Source of the DNA: Candidatus Nitrosotenuis cloacae
GTDB lineage: Archaea > Thermoproteota > Nitrososphaeria > Nitrososphaerales > Nitrosopumilaceae
DNA: 64,000 nt
Assembly (NCBI RefSeq): GCF_026768455.1
Contig: NZ_JAPPVQ010000007.1
Coordinates: forward strand, 17,581-81,580
Direction: 5' to 3'
The notes under the pieces: model-generated
Seen by the model: the letters and a program-made list of their open reading frames with translations, nothing else
Told to the model about the DNA's origin: nothing
The model's database searches: none
Made by a program: the position numbers and the translations under genes
In this document: positions 16,776 through 24,647 of the stretch, one piece after another
Layout of the letters: every line of letters begins with the position of its first letter
Position numbering within the stretch: the stretch's first letter is position 1

Positions 16776-19271
16776 TCACAGAACAAAGTACTCTGCCTTT
16801 GGATGATGCACGACAATTGCAGCAGTTGACTGCTCCGGAATTATCTGTCCTGCCTCAGTCAGAGTCATTCCGGACTTTTCCGGCTCTAGTATCTTCCACA
16901 CCAGGTGGTGTTGTGATACGTCTGGGCAGCTTGGATACCCCCAGGAATATCGCAGGCCGCGCTTTCCGTCCAGCCCCAACTCTTTTCTGATCCGCTCGTT
17001 TGCCATTTCCGCAAGCGCCTCTGCAGTCTCTACTGCCAAGCCGTGCAGATAGTATGCATCAGTGTATCTGTCTTCCTTGTTCCATCTGTCGATTAATTCC
17101 TGCACTCTGTCTCCAACTGTGACTGCCTGGAATGCGACAATGTCGTTTTCACCAAAATAATCCGTAAGGCACAGGTGCTTGCTTTGAGAAGATCTCGGAA
17201 AGTCAAATGTCACCTGGCCCTTCTTGGAGTCCACTGTGAGGCCGGTTCCTTTGTCATTGTTGTGGCATGTATAGTACCCGTACACGATTCTTGGCTCAAA
17301 GAGGTTGTCCTCAAGCACTCGTTTAGTCCACTCCTGCAAGAGTTTCTCTCCGTCTACGTCGGCGTGGTTTGCGCCCTGCCCACGAATACCCCATGACAGT
17401 ACGAACAGGGATTTTTTGCTCAGGTACTTCCACACCTCGTTTAGGTCGATGTCCTTTGGCTCTATTCTGATTGGAGTATCAAGTAACGGCGCGATAGGCG
17501 GGCTGACCGGCTCTATTCCGCTGTGCTTCAAGTTGTCGTTCTTTGATGCAGTCTTTGGCTCCTTCCACACTTCCATCTTTTTGCGCCACTCTGAGACAAA
17601 CTGAGTCTTTTGATCCGACACCAGTGCGTCCATCGTCTTTAGTCCGTCAAACATCGTCTTGCAGTAGAATACGCCTGACTCGTAGATTCCACCCTCCTTT
17701 GCCACCCTGTTGATATAGTTTGAATTTATCGCGGCACCTCCGCACAACACTGGAATCTGCATCTTGTTCTCCCTTGCAAACTCTACAAAGTGTTGCATCT
17801 GCTTTGACGTAGATACAAGCAATGCGGATAGTCCTATGGCATCAGGCCTTGTCTCGTTTATCTTTTCTACGAATTTTTGCAGCGGTACCTGCTTTCCCAA
17901 ATCGTACACCGTATACCCGTTGTTCTCAAAGATTGTCTTTACCAGATTCTTTCCAATGTCGTGCACGTCGCCGTATACCGTGCCAAGCACAAGCTTACCC
18001 TTGCTTGTTCCTTCCTCCTTTAGCAGGTATTTTTCCAGCTCTGCTACCGCTGCCTTCATGCACTCTGCAGACTTTAGGACAAACGGCAAGATCAATTCTC
18101 CTGCACCGAACTTGTCTCCAACCTCCTTCATTGCAGGGAGCAGGTCGTCATTTAGGGTGGCAATTGCGGCTGCATGGGTTGCATCCTTTGGAGCATCGAT
18201 TGATAATCTTCCGTCTCTTTCTGCAGTAATTCCTTTTTGCGGTATCTTGTCTGCAATGGCTGACACTACGTCGTTTTCTATTCCGTCGCGCAGTCTGTTG
18301 ACTATTCTAAAGTTGGCTCGCTTGCCTGCAGGCCAGCTTGGGTCGACGTCCGCCTTTTTTGTAGTGACTGCCTGTGTGTTTACCTTGTCAAAGTGTGATA
18401 TGACATCTGCCAGCGCGTTCTGGTGAGTGTTGAATATGAGATCCTCTACCAGCTTTCTTTCCTTTTCATCAATCTCTGAATACGGAATTATCTCCTTTGC
18501 ATTAACTATTGCAGCATCCAGCCCGTACTTTACTGCGTGATACAAAAACACGGAATTTAGTATCTTTCTTGCTGCAGGAGATAGGCCAAAGCTGATGTTG
18601 CTCAGTCCAAGCACCGTGAATGCATTTGGAAATCGCTGCTTTACCAGCTTGATTCCCTCAAGCGTGTTCTTTCCGGCATCTTGGAACTCTGCCTCACCTG
18701 TGGCAAGAGTGAACGTGAGCACGTCAAACAGGTACTGGTCCTCTCGCAGTCCGTACTTTTTTCCAGTCTCGTACAGCAGTTCGGCAGTCTCTACCTTTTC
18801 CTGCGGAGTCTTTGCCATCCCCTTTGGCCCTATGCACAATGCGACTGCGGGCAGCCCGTACCTTGCCATAAGCGGAGCAAGCTTGTGGAACCTGCTTCCA
18901 TCGCCCTCCAAATTGATGGAGTTTATCATGGGGCGTCCTGGGATCTGCCTTACTGCTGCCTCCACCACCGCGGGGTCAGTAGAGTCTATGACAAGCGGCG
19001 CGTCAATCTCAAGTGATAATCTCTTTACCAGTTTTACCATAAAGTCCAATTCGTCTGATCTTTCAGTTGTTGCAACGCACACGTCCAAGCAGTGGGCGCC
19101 ATCCTCAACCTGAATCCTTGCAAGGTCAATCAGTCCGTTAAAGTCGTCGCTCATCACAAGCTGCTTTGCCTTCTTTGAGCCCTGCGTGTTCAGTCTCTCG
19201 CCTATGATTAGTGGCGGGGGAACCTGTCTTAGGTCGACTGCCTTTAGTGATGAGCTGACTCGTGGGATCAT
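16776..19271 (-). CDS. metH: cobalamin-dependent methionine synthase, folate/B12/activation part
   Basis: A protein of 831 residues carrying the C-terminal two thirds of a MetH. In order: pterin-binding TIM barrel (about 15-300; starts PPLIIGERLNTQGSKK), the cobalamin cap, the B12-binding domain with GDVHDIGKNLVKTIF near residue 450 that supplies the base-off His, and the SAM-dependent activation domain (about 600-831; RYSWGYPSCPDV). The homocysteine-binding domain is a separate gene just upstream, 30 bases away. Together they would move a methyl group from methyltetrahydrofolate to homocysteine. Confidence 0.9.
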   Translation of the reverse strand: MIPRVSSSLKAVDLRQVPPPLIIGERLNTQGSKKAKQLVMSDDFNGLIDLARIQVEDGAHCLDVCVATTERSDELDFMVKLVKRLSLEIDAPLVIDSTDPAVVEAAVRQIPGRPMINSINLEGDGSRFHKLAPLMARYGLPAVALCIGPKGMAKTPQEKVETAELLYETGKKYGLREDQYLFDVLTFTLATGEAEFQDAGKNTLEGIKLVKQRFPNAFTVLGLSNISFGLSPAARKILNSVFLYHAVKYGLDAAIVNAKEIIPYSEIDEKERKLVEDLIFNTHQNALADVISHFDKVNTQAVTTKKADVDPSWPAGKRANFRIVNRLRDGIENDVVSAIADKIPQKGITAERDGRLSIDAPKDATHAAAIATLNDDLLPAMKEVGDKFGAGELILPFVLKSAECMKAAVAELEKYLLKEEGTSKGKLVLGTVYGDVHDIGKNLVKTIFENNGYTVYDLGKQVPLQKFVEKINETRPDAIGLSALLVSTSKQMQHFVEFARENKMQIPVLCGGAAINSNYINRVAKEGGIYESGVFYCKTMFDGLKTMDALVSDQKTQFVSEWRKKMEVWKEPKTASKNDNLKHSGIEPVSPPIAPLLDTPIRIEPKDIDLNEVWKYLSKKSLFVLSWGIRGQGANHADVDGEKLLQEWTKRVLEDNLFEPRIVYGYYTCHNNDKGTGLTVDSKKGQVTFDFPRSSQSKHLCLTDYFGENDIVAFQAVTVGDRVQELIDRWNKEDRYTDAYYLHGLAVETAEALAEMANERIRKELGLDGKRGLRYSWGYPSCPDVSQHHLVWKILEPEKSGMTLTEAGQIIPEQSTAAIVVHHPKAEYFVL

Positions 19272-19301
19272 GTGGTTTCCTTGCCTGTTTTTTCTAAATA
19301 C

Positions 19302-20252
19302 TTAACTTGTTGGCTTTATTTCATCAATTACTTTTCGCAGCGCAGCGATGTGGGCCGGGTTTGTGCCACAACAGCCGCCGATTACGCGCACATTGTGATA
19401 CTTTGCGACAAAGTCCCTTAGGGCGTCTGCCATCTTTTCTGGGGTCATCTTGTACACGGCGTGGCCTCCCTCGTTTTCTGGCATCCCTGCGTTTGGCACG
19501 ACCAATATCTTGAGGTCGTTCTGCTCGTCAAGCCAGCGCACGCTTGGGGTCATCTCTATTGGGCCAGTCGAGCAGTTCAGCCCAAAGACGTCTATTCCCA
19601 TGTCCGATATCGTAGTGTATGCCGCCTGGATGTTTGTTCCAAGTAGCATCTTGCCGTACTGGTCTAGTGTGACATTTGCAATCAGCGCAACCTGTTTTTC
19701 GGTGTCCTTCATTGCCTGCTGGGCGCCTTCTATTGCAAGCTTTACCTCAAGTATGTCTTGGCTTGTCTCAATTAGGAGTGCATCCACCCCGCCCTGTATG
19801 AGCCCCTGCGCCTGCAGCCTGTACGCCTCCTTTATCTGCTCTAGCGGCATCTGGCCCAGATCCGGATCATTTGAGCTTGGAAGAAAGCCGGTCGGCCCCA
19901 TGCTGCCAATCACGTATCTTGGCTTGTCTGAAAACTCTGCCGCAATGCTTACTGCAAGCTCGGCAATCTTTTTGTTAATCTCTACCGTCCTGTCCCCATA
20001 ACCATACTCGTCAAGCTTTATCTTGTTTGAGCCAAACGAGTTTGTCTCGATGCAGTCGGCCCCTGCCTCCAAATAACTGCGATGTATCTTTTTTATCCAC
20101 TCTGGCCTTGTGAGGATCAGCCCATCGTTGAATCCGTCCTTTTTGTCCGGAAAATCTTCCGGTTTTGGGTCGAACCTCTGAATCTCAGTTCCCATTGCGC
20201 CGTCAAACAAAAGTATGCGCTCCTTTACTGCGTCAAGAAATCTCTGCTTCAT
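19302..20252 (-). CDS. homocysteine S-methyltransferase domain protein (detached MetH N-terminus)
   Basis: Homocysteine-binding TIM barrel of 316 residues. FDGAMGTEIQRF near residue 16, the zinc cysteine in FGLNCSTGP near 222, and the double-Cys motif GGCCGTNP near 293 are intact. In most organisms this module is fused to the rest of MetH. Here it precedes it as an independent gene, between metF and the pterin/B12 part, in the same direction and with short gaps. Confidence 0.88.
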   Translation of the reverse strand: MKQRFLDAVKERILLFDGAMGTEIQRFDPKPEDFPDKKDGFNDGLILTRPEWIKKIHRSYLEAGADCIETNSFGSNKIKLDEYGYGDRTVEINKKIAELAVSIAAEFSDKPRYVIGSMGPTGFLPSSNDPDLGQMPLEQIKEAYRLQAQGLIQGGVDALLIETSQDILEVKLAIEGAQQAMKDTEKQVALIANVTLDQYGKMLLGTNIQAAYTTISDMGIDVFGLNCSTGPIEMTPSVRWLDEQNDLKILVVPNAGMPENEGGHAVYKMTPEKMADALRDFVAKYHNVRVIGGCCGTNPAHIAALRKVIDEIKPTS

Positions 20253-20270
20253 GGAATGGCATCTCTTGGT

Positions 20271-21041
20271 TTATTTTCTTTTTAATCGTTTAATGCCTGC
20301 AAGCGTTTTCTGCGCGGATTTAAAGTCGTTAGGAGATGTGATGAGCACGTCCCTTGTGGACTTGTAGATCTCCTTTATGAAATCTATTACGTCGTCCTGG
20401 TATGCTGCAAAGTCCACCTTTACCATGCTTGCCGATTTTGCGTTCTTCTCGGACGGGATCATCACGCACGGAATCACCTTGAATCCCTGCGGCTTTAGAT
20501 AGTCCACCAGTCTGAAGACCTGCTCTGGCGACTGGATCACCTGGGTGACAAATCCTGTCGGTTCTGCGTCTATCTTTTTTTGTATCTTGGCAAAGTCTGG
20601 ATTTGCGGAGATTGAGAGGAAAAAGTCTAGGTTCTTGTCAAACCCTAGGTCCTGAAAGTGCCTCACTATATCGCTTGGAACCAGCTTAGAGTCCTTTGGG
20701 CCGCTTGGTGGCTCGTCACCCTTTAGTATCAGGAGGCCGTCCAGCCCGAGAAGTATTGCGTCGTATACCGACTGGGTCAGCGCCGTGATGTTTCTGTCCC
20801 GCACCCTCAGGCTTGCAGTGATGTCAAGCTTTATTCCATCGGTTCTGAGAAGCGCACCGGTTGTAATCGGGGATATCCTTGGTATGCCAAGTACGGAATC
20901 GGTAAGGTGTATTCCGTCGCATAGGCTGTTAATGCTCTTGATTCTCTTTTGAATTTTTTTTAGCGATATCTGGACCTCCTTGTGCGAGAGCACCCTGTCT
21001 TGGATGACTCGTGGGGGATTGATCTCGTACCTTATGGTCAT
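20271..21041 (-). CDS. metF: methylenetetrahydrofolate reductase (MetF family)
   Basis: TIM-barrel flavoprotein family, 256 residues with the start at 21041. It makes the methyl-folate used by the split methionine synthase downstream. Visible features are the barrel start IRYEINPPR, GLDGLLILKGDEPP near residue 105 and the FVTQVIQSPEQ strand near 175. An ATG at 21056 is possible, but a TATA-like box at 21065-21072 lies about 27 bases from 21041, favouring MTIRYEINPP. First gene of the operon metF-HMT-metH. Confidence 0.8.
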   Translation of the reverse strand: MTIRYEINPPRVIQDRVLSHKEVQISLKKIQKRIKSINSLCDGIHLTDSVLGIPRISPITTGALLRTDGIKLDITASLRVRDRNITALTQSVYDAILLGLDGLLILKGDEPPSGPKDSKLVPSDIVRHFQDLGFDKNLDFFLSISANPDFAKIQKKIDAEPTGFVTQVIQSPEQVFRLVDYLKPQGFKVIPCVMIPSEKNAKSASMVKVDFAAYQDDVIDFIKEIYKSTRDVLITSPNDFKSAQKTLAGIKRLKRK

Positions 21042-21064
21042 TTGTTTAATTCTCATTTTACTTG

Positions 21065-21072
21065 ATTATAAC
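21065..21072 (-). promoter_or_regulatory. TATA-like box of the metF operon
   Basis: The minus strand reads GTTATAAT, centred about 27 bases from the ATG at 21041. It is too close to the upstream ATG at 21056, so it helps choose the start. Confidence 0.5.
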
Positions 21073-21126
21073 TTTTGAAGGCGTACTCGGAAAAAATCAA
21101 TAACTGGCATCATGATTAATTGTTGA

Positions 21127-21675
21127 TTGGACCTTCGAAGACTGTTCTCATCGGACCTGGTGCCGCACCTAAACGACTCCCATGCAAAGCATGCAGCAGT
21201 GATGGTGGCAATATATGGAAAAGAGCCGACCGTGATAATGACTGAAAAGCCAAAGAGCATGCCGTTGCACGGAGGCGAGATCTCATTTCCAGGCGGCAAG
21301 CTGTCTGAAGAAGATAACGACCTCCTAGACACTGCGATTCGCGAGACGATGGAGGAACTGTCCCTTGACATCCCAAAGAAAAGCGTGGTGGGCCAGCTTG
21401 GACACGTGCAGACTAGAAACTCGGGGTTTGCGATAATACCGTTTGTTGCCATACTTGACTATGTAGAGTCGTTGCAGCCAAACTCTGAAGTAGAGGAGGT
21501 GCTGCACATCCCACTGATTCCACTCCTGAAAACGCTGAGAATAGATGACGATGAGGAACACAGGGCGCTCTTTGAGGCGTACACTCTGACATACGGGGAC
21601 AAGATAATCTGGGGCGCCTCGGCAAGAATCCTAAAACAGATTGCCGACATGTTCCGGCAGCACAATCTCATATAG
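21127..21675 (+). CDS. Nudix hydrolase, CoA pyrophosphatase-like
   Basis: Nudix hydrolase of 182 residues. The Nudix box is GGKLSEEDNDLLDTAIRETM followed by EEL (about residues 57-79), with all catalytic Glu present. Just before it, PLHGGEISFPGG matches the segment typical of CoA pyrophosphatase relatives (NudL). Start is TTG at 21127. Hydrolysis of CoA or related diphosphates is inferred from this motif. Confidence 0.8.
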   Translation: MDLRRLFSSDLVPHLNDSHAKHAAVMVAIYGKEPTVIMTEKPKSMPLHGGEISFPGGKLSEEDNDLLDTAIRETMEELSLDIPKKSVVGQLGHVQTRNSGFAIIPFVAILDYVESLQPNSEVEEVLHIPLIPLLKTLRIDDDEEHRALFEAYTLTYGDKIIWGASARILKQIADMFRQHNLI

Positions 21676-21702
21676 CGGAATATTCAGAAAATTCTCAGAT
21701 TC

Positions 21703-21710
21703 ATTTAAAA
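21703..21710 (+). promoter_or_regulatory. TATA-like box of the L39e-L31e operon
   Basis: ATTTAAAA lies 25-32 bases before the L39e ATG at 21735, which fits a leaderless transcript. Confidence 0.5.
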
Positions 21711-21734
21711 AGAGGATATCGTGCCTCAACTTTT

Positions 21735-21893
21735 ATGGCGGCACGAAAGCACTCTGGACGAAAGATCAGACTGCTCAAAAAGACAAGACAAAACTCTGCA
21801 GTCCCGGCCTGGATCATTCTCAAGACCAAGCGAAAGGTCAGATCCAATCCGCAGCGAAGGCAGTGGAGAAAGACCGACGTAGAGGTAGGATAA
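21735..21893 (+). CDS. rpl39e: 50S ribosomal protein L39e (eL39)
   Basis: Very basic protein of 52 residues starting MAARKHSGRKIRLLKK, with the family core AVPAWIILKTKRKVRSNP and the RRQWRKT end. eL39 lines the peptide exit tunnel of archaeal and eukaryotic ribosomes. The L31e gene starts two bases after the stop, the classic archaeal L39e-L31e pairing. Short enough to be missed by length cut-offs. Confidence 0.95.
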   Translation: MAARKHSGRKIRLLKKTRQNSAVPAWIILKTKRKVRSNPQRRQWRKTDVEVG

Positions 21894-21894
21894 G

Positions 21895-22347
21895 ATGTCG
21901 CAAGAAGCAGAACGAGTTTACACTATTAATCTTGGCAAGGTATGGCTTTCCCCGAACAACCAGAGGGCAAAGCGTGCAATCAACATGATTAGAGAGTTTT
22001 CCGCACACCACATGAAGACAGAGCAGATCAAAATTGATCCTGAACTAAGCCAGGTGGTGTGGGCAAGGGGAATCCGCAGTCCTCCAAGAAAGATTCGAGT
22101 AAAGATGGCAAAGACCGACGACGGCTATGTCATGGTGTCTCCATATGAGGAGGAGACAAAGGCAGAGGACAAGCCAAAAAAAGACAAAAAGGCAGACGCC
22201 AAAGTCGAGGAAAAGGCAGAAAGCAAGACCGGAGAAAAGGCAGAAGAAAAGACAGAGGCCGCTCCAAAGGATGAGAAAAAGGCAAAAAAGTCAGAGGCAA
22301 AGCCGGCAAAAAAGTCCAAGGCAAAATCCAAGTCGAAGAAAAAGTAA
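21895..22347 (+). CDS. rpl31e: 50S ribosomal protein L31e (eL31) with long charged C-terminal tail
   Basis: The first 80 or so of 150 residues match eL31 (RVYTINLGKVWLSPNNQRAK, then ARGIRSPPRKIRVKM). The remaining 70 residues are a low-complexity Lys/Glu/Ala tail made of KAEE- and KKDKK-like repeats, probably disordered. Typical archaeal eL31 is near 85-100 residues. The tail is coded in frame without interruption and uses A-rich codons. Confidence 0.93.
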   Translation: MSQEAERVYTINLGKVWLSPNNQRAKRAINMIREFSAHHMKTEQIKIDPELSQVVWARGIRSPPRKIRVKMAKTDDGYVMVSPYEEETKAEDKPKKDKKADAKVEEKAESKTGEKAEEKTEAAPKDEKKAKKSEAKPAKKSKAKSKSKKK

Positions 22348-22362
22348 CTAAATTTTAAAATT

Positions 22363-23307
22363 TTACTCTAGCTGGTATATCTCAATTCCAGTCTTGATGC
22401 TAGACTCTGGCTCGTCCCAGTCAAGCGTGCTTTCCTGGGGGATGATTCCTAGCGGGTCGTAGCTGTCGAACTTTGTGGTTCCTTGTACTGATGTGACCAT
22501 CACGACCTTGGACTTGTCGCCCTGTGTGGTTGCAAGGCTTACACTTGTGTTATTTTCATTGAAGATGTTTGTCAGCGTGCTTGTGATTGCGTTTATCTTT
22601 CCAACTGAAACGTTGTCTGTGCCGAACACGTACAACATCGTGCTCCTAATTGATGTCGGCGGTGCGTCCTCGTACAGCATCTTGATGGAATCCCTAAGTG
22701 ACATCTCTACATCTGTTAGGTCCTTGCTTGTGGACAAGACATTGATACTGTCTGAGATTGATGAAGAGTGCAATGAATTTACCACGTACATGACTGCCGC
22801 GTTTGTTATCTCGTAGCACTTGCTTACTGTGAGGTCAGGATTGCTCTCAAGTATTGCGTCATTGTCAATTACTACTGTAGAGTCGCTGCTTGCGCGAAGT
22901 CTTTTGAGCGACACTCCTGAGAGGAAGACCCGCTCTTTTTCGAACTTGAACGGCATTATTGCAAATGACAACACCTTTTTTCCCTCCTCCTTTGCGGCTG
23001 AGGCCACAAGCGGTGAGATTGCGCAACCTGCCTTTCCTGCAAGGTTTGCAAATACGATAACTGTGGAATAGTCTGAAATCTTGCCCCGAATCTTGTCCAT
23101 CGACTTTTGCGCCTGTGCTCGAATCAGGTACGAGGATGGATTTACGTGGGACTCTGTGTGGACTTTGATGTCTCCCTGCGAGCCCAAGTCGTTGCTGTCG
23201 TGGCTAATTGAGACATAGTCTGCGCCCGTGATTGAGCTTGCATGGGACGCAAGTTTTGAGCCCGCTCCGCCGATTCCGACTAGTAAAACTGGCTCTTTAA
23301 AGTCCAT
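22363..23307 (-). CDS. divergent FtsZ/tubulin-like protein with degenerate GTPase motifs
   Basis: A protein of 314 residues resembling the FtsZ N-terminal GTPase domain. The first loop GIGGAGSKLA is close to the FtsZ GGAGNN loop. The tubulin signature GGGTGTG is replaced by FANLAGKAGCA near residue 97, and the T7 synergy loop with its catalytic NxDxxD is not recognisable. FtsZ-like order of strands persists (KVLSFAIMPFKFEKER, STVVIDNDAILE). Thaumarchaeota divide with Cdv/ESCRT proteins and carry a divergent FtsZ of unclear role. This is most likely it. ATG 23307 is chosen over an upstream TTG because of a TATA-like stretch near 23330. Confidence 0.72.
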   Translation of the reverse strand: MDFKEPVLLVGIGGAGSKLASHASSITGADYVSISHDSNDLGSQGDIKVHTESHVNPSSYLIRAQAQKSMDKIRGKISDYSTVIVFANLAGKAGCAISPLVASAAKEEGKKVLSFAIMPFKFEKERVFLSGVSLKRLRASSDSTVVIDNDAILESNPDLTVSKCYEITNAAVMYVVNSLHSSSISDSINVLSTSKDLTDVEMSLRDSIKMLYEDAPPTSIRSTMLYVFGTDNVSVGKINAITSTLTNIFNENNTSVSLATTQGDKSKVVMVTSVQGTTKFDSYDPLGIIPQESTLDWDEPESSIKTGIEIYQLE

Positions 23308-23377
23308 GAGGTGGACTCGCAAAATATGATAAAAAACCTTCTTACTTAATTTTGATCAGAGTTCCGATCTAAAGTTT

Positions 23378-24646
23378 TTAGCTAGTTACGGTCCCATGCA
23401 ATCCGTGGACGGTGGCGTCTGTGATTTTCACGGTTTTTCTCTGCCCTACCTGAACCTTTTCGTCGACTAGGACGGACTTGTATGCGATGTTTCGCCCGCG
23501 CACCTGGCCGTCTACCTGCTCGTTGAACAAGACCTCGCCTTCCCAGTCAACCCACTCTTGATTGTTCTCAAGCGATATCTGGTTGATTATCTCAAACGCC
23601 TTCTTGCTTCGCTGCTTTACCTCGGATACCTCGATTTGTACCATGTCTGCTGCCTTGGTTCCCGGCCTCTGGCTGTACCTTGACAGGTTTACCACGTCCG
23701 GCCTTGTCTCCCTGAGGAGGCTCATCGTCTGCTCAAAGTCCTCGCTTGTCTCGCTTGGGAATCCAACTATGACATCAGTTGAGATCGTGAACTTGGCAAA
23801 CTGTTTTCTTGCTCTTTTTACTACGTCCTCAAACGTTGCCGCCGTGTGGCCTCGCTTCATCTCGTTTAGGACTGCGTCGCTTCCGCTCTGCACTGGGATG
23901 TGCAGGAATTTGTATACCTTGTCGCTCTGAAACGACTTTAGCAGATCATCCTTGATTCGGGGCATGTACATTGGGTTCATCATGCCAACTCGTATCATGA
24001 ATTTTTTTGGAATCTCTACTACCTTGTTAACAAGCTCCGGAAGCGTGGTGCCAATATCCAGTCCGTAACATCCGTTGTCGGTAGAAGTAAGCCACACCTC
24101 CTTACATCCGTCGTCTATCTCCTGTGCAACCTGCCTTACGATGTCTCCGATTCTAAATGACGTGAGGTCGCCTTTTGCAAGCTTTGTCTGACAGAAGGTG
24201 CACTCGCTCTTGCAGCCACTTGCTATCTCCACTATTCCAACTGCCGGGTTGAGTCTGACTTTGGGCAGCCCTGTCTTTGTCACGTCCGTGTCTTCAAGCT
24301 CGACTGACTTTCTTCCAAGCAGGGTGTCGTCGATCATCTGCAGCGTCTTTCCTATGGAGTTTGGGCCAAGGAGGCTTGCGTTTGTAGAAAATCTCTGTAC
24401 TGTCTTTGGCTCTGCCTTTGCAAGGCAGCCTGCCACTATTAGCGGCTTTGACTTTAGCTTTTTTATTCGGTTTACCATCTTGTTTGCGGTTGCGTCCTTA
24501 ACTGAGCAGGTAACTATGAGGTTGAGGTCGGAGTCGCGTGAGCTTGTGGCAAGCGTGTGCCCTCCATTCACTATCATGCCTGAGATCATCTCGGCGTCTG
24601 CAAAGCTTGCAGAGCAGCCATAAGACTCGACCCAGATTCTTGCCAT
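23378..24646 (-). CDS. tRNA-t6A37 methylthiotransferase (MtaB/CDKAL1-type radical SAM)
   Basis: Radical SAM methylthiotransferase, 422 residues, adding a methylthio group to t6A at position 37 of tRNAs. N-terminal UPF0004 domain with three cluster cysteines (ESYGCSASFADAEM, VTCSVKDATANK, VAGCLAKAEP), radical SAM motif GCKSECTFCQTK near residue 143, and a C-terminal TRAM domain. Archaeal members are of the e-MtaB/CDKAL1 type. It follows fumarase by one base and may be co-transcribed with it. Confidence 0.87.
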   Translation of the reverse strand: MARIWVESYGCSASFADAEMISGMIVNGGHTLATSSRDSDLNLIVTCSVKDATANKMVNRIKKLKSKPLIVAGCLAKAEPKTVQRFSTNASLLGPNSIGKTLQMIDDTLLGRKSVELEDTDVTKTGLPKVRLNPAVGIVEIASGCKSECTFCQTKLAKGDLTSFRIGDIVRQVAQEIDDGCKEVWLTSTDNGCYGLDIGTTLPELVNKVVEIPKKFMIRVGMMNPMYMPRIKDDLLKSFQSDKVYKFLHIPVQSGSDAVLNEMKRGHTAATFEDVVKRARKQFAKFTISTDVIVGFPSETSEDFEQTMSLLRETRPDVVNLSRYSQRPGTKAADMVQIEVSEVKQRSKKAFEIINQISLENNQEWVDWEGEVLFNEQVDGQVRGRNIAYKSVLVDEKVQVGQRKTVKITDATVHGLHGTVTS

Positions 24647-24647
24647 T

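Noticed and set aside
17764..18426. 220-codon plus-strand open frame
   Set aside because: Antisense to the metH gene, low-complexity Ser/Phe/Ala translation.
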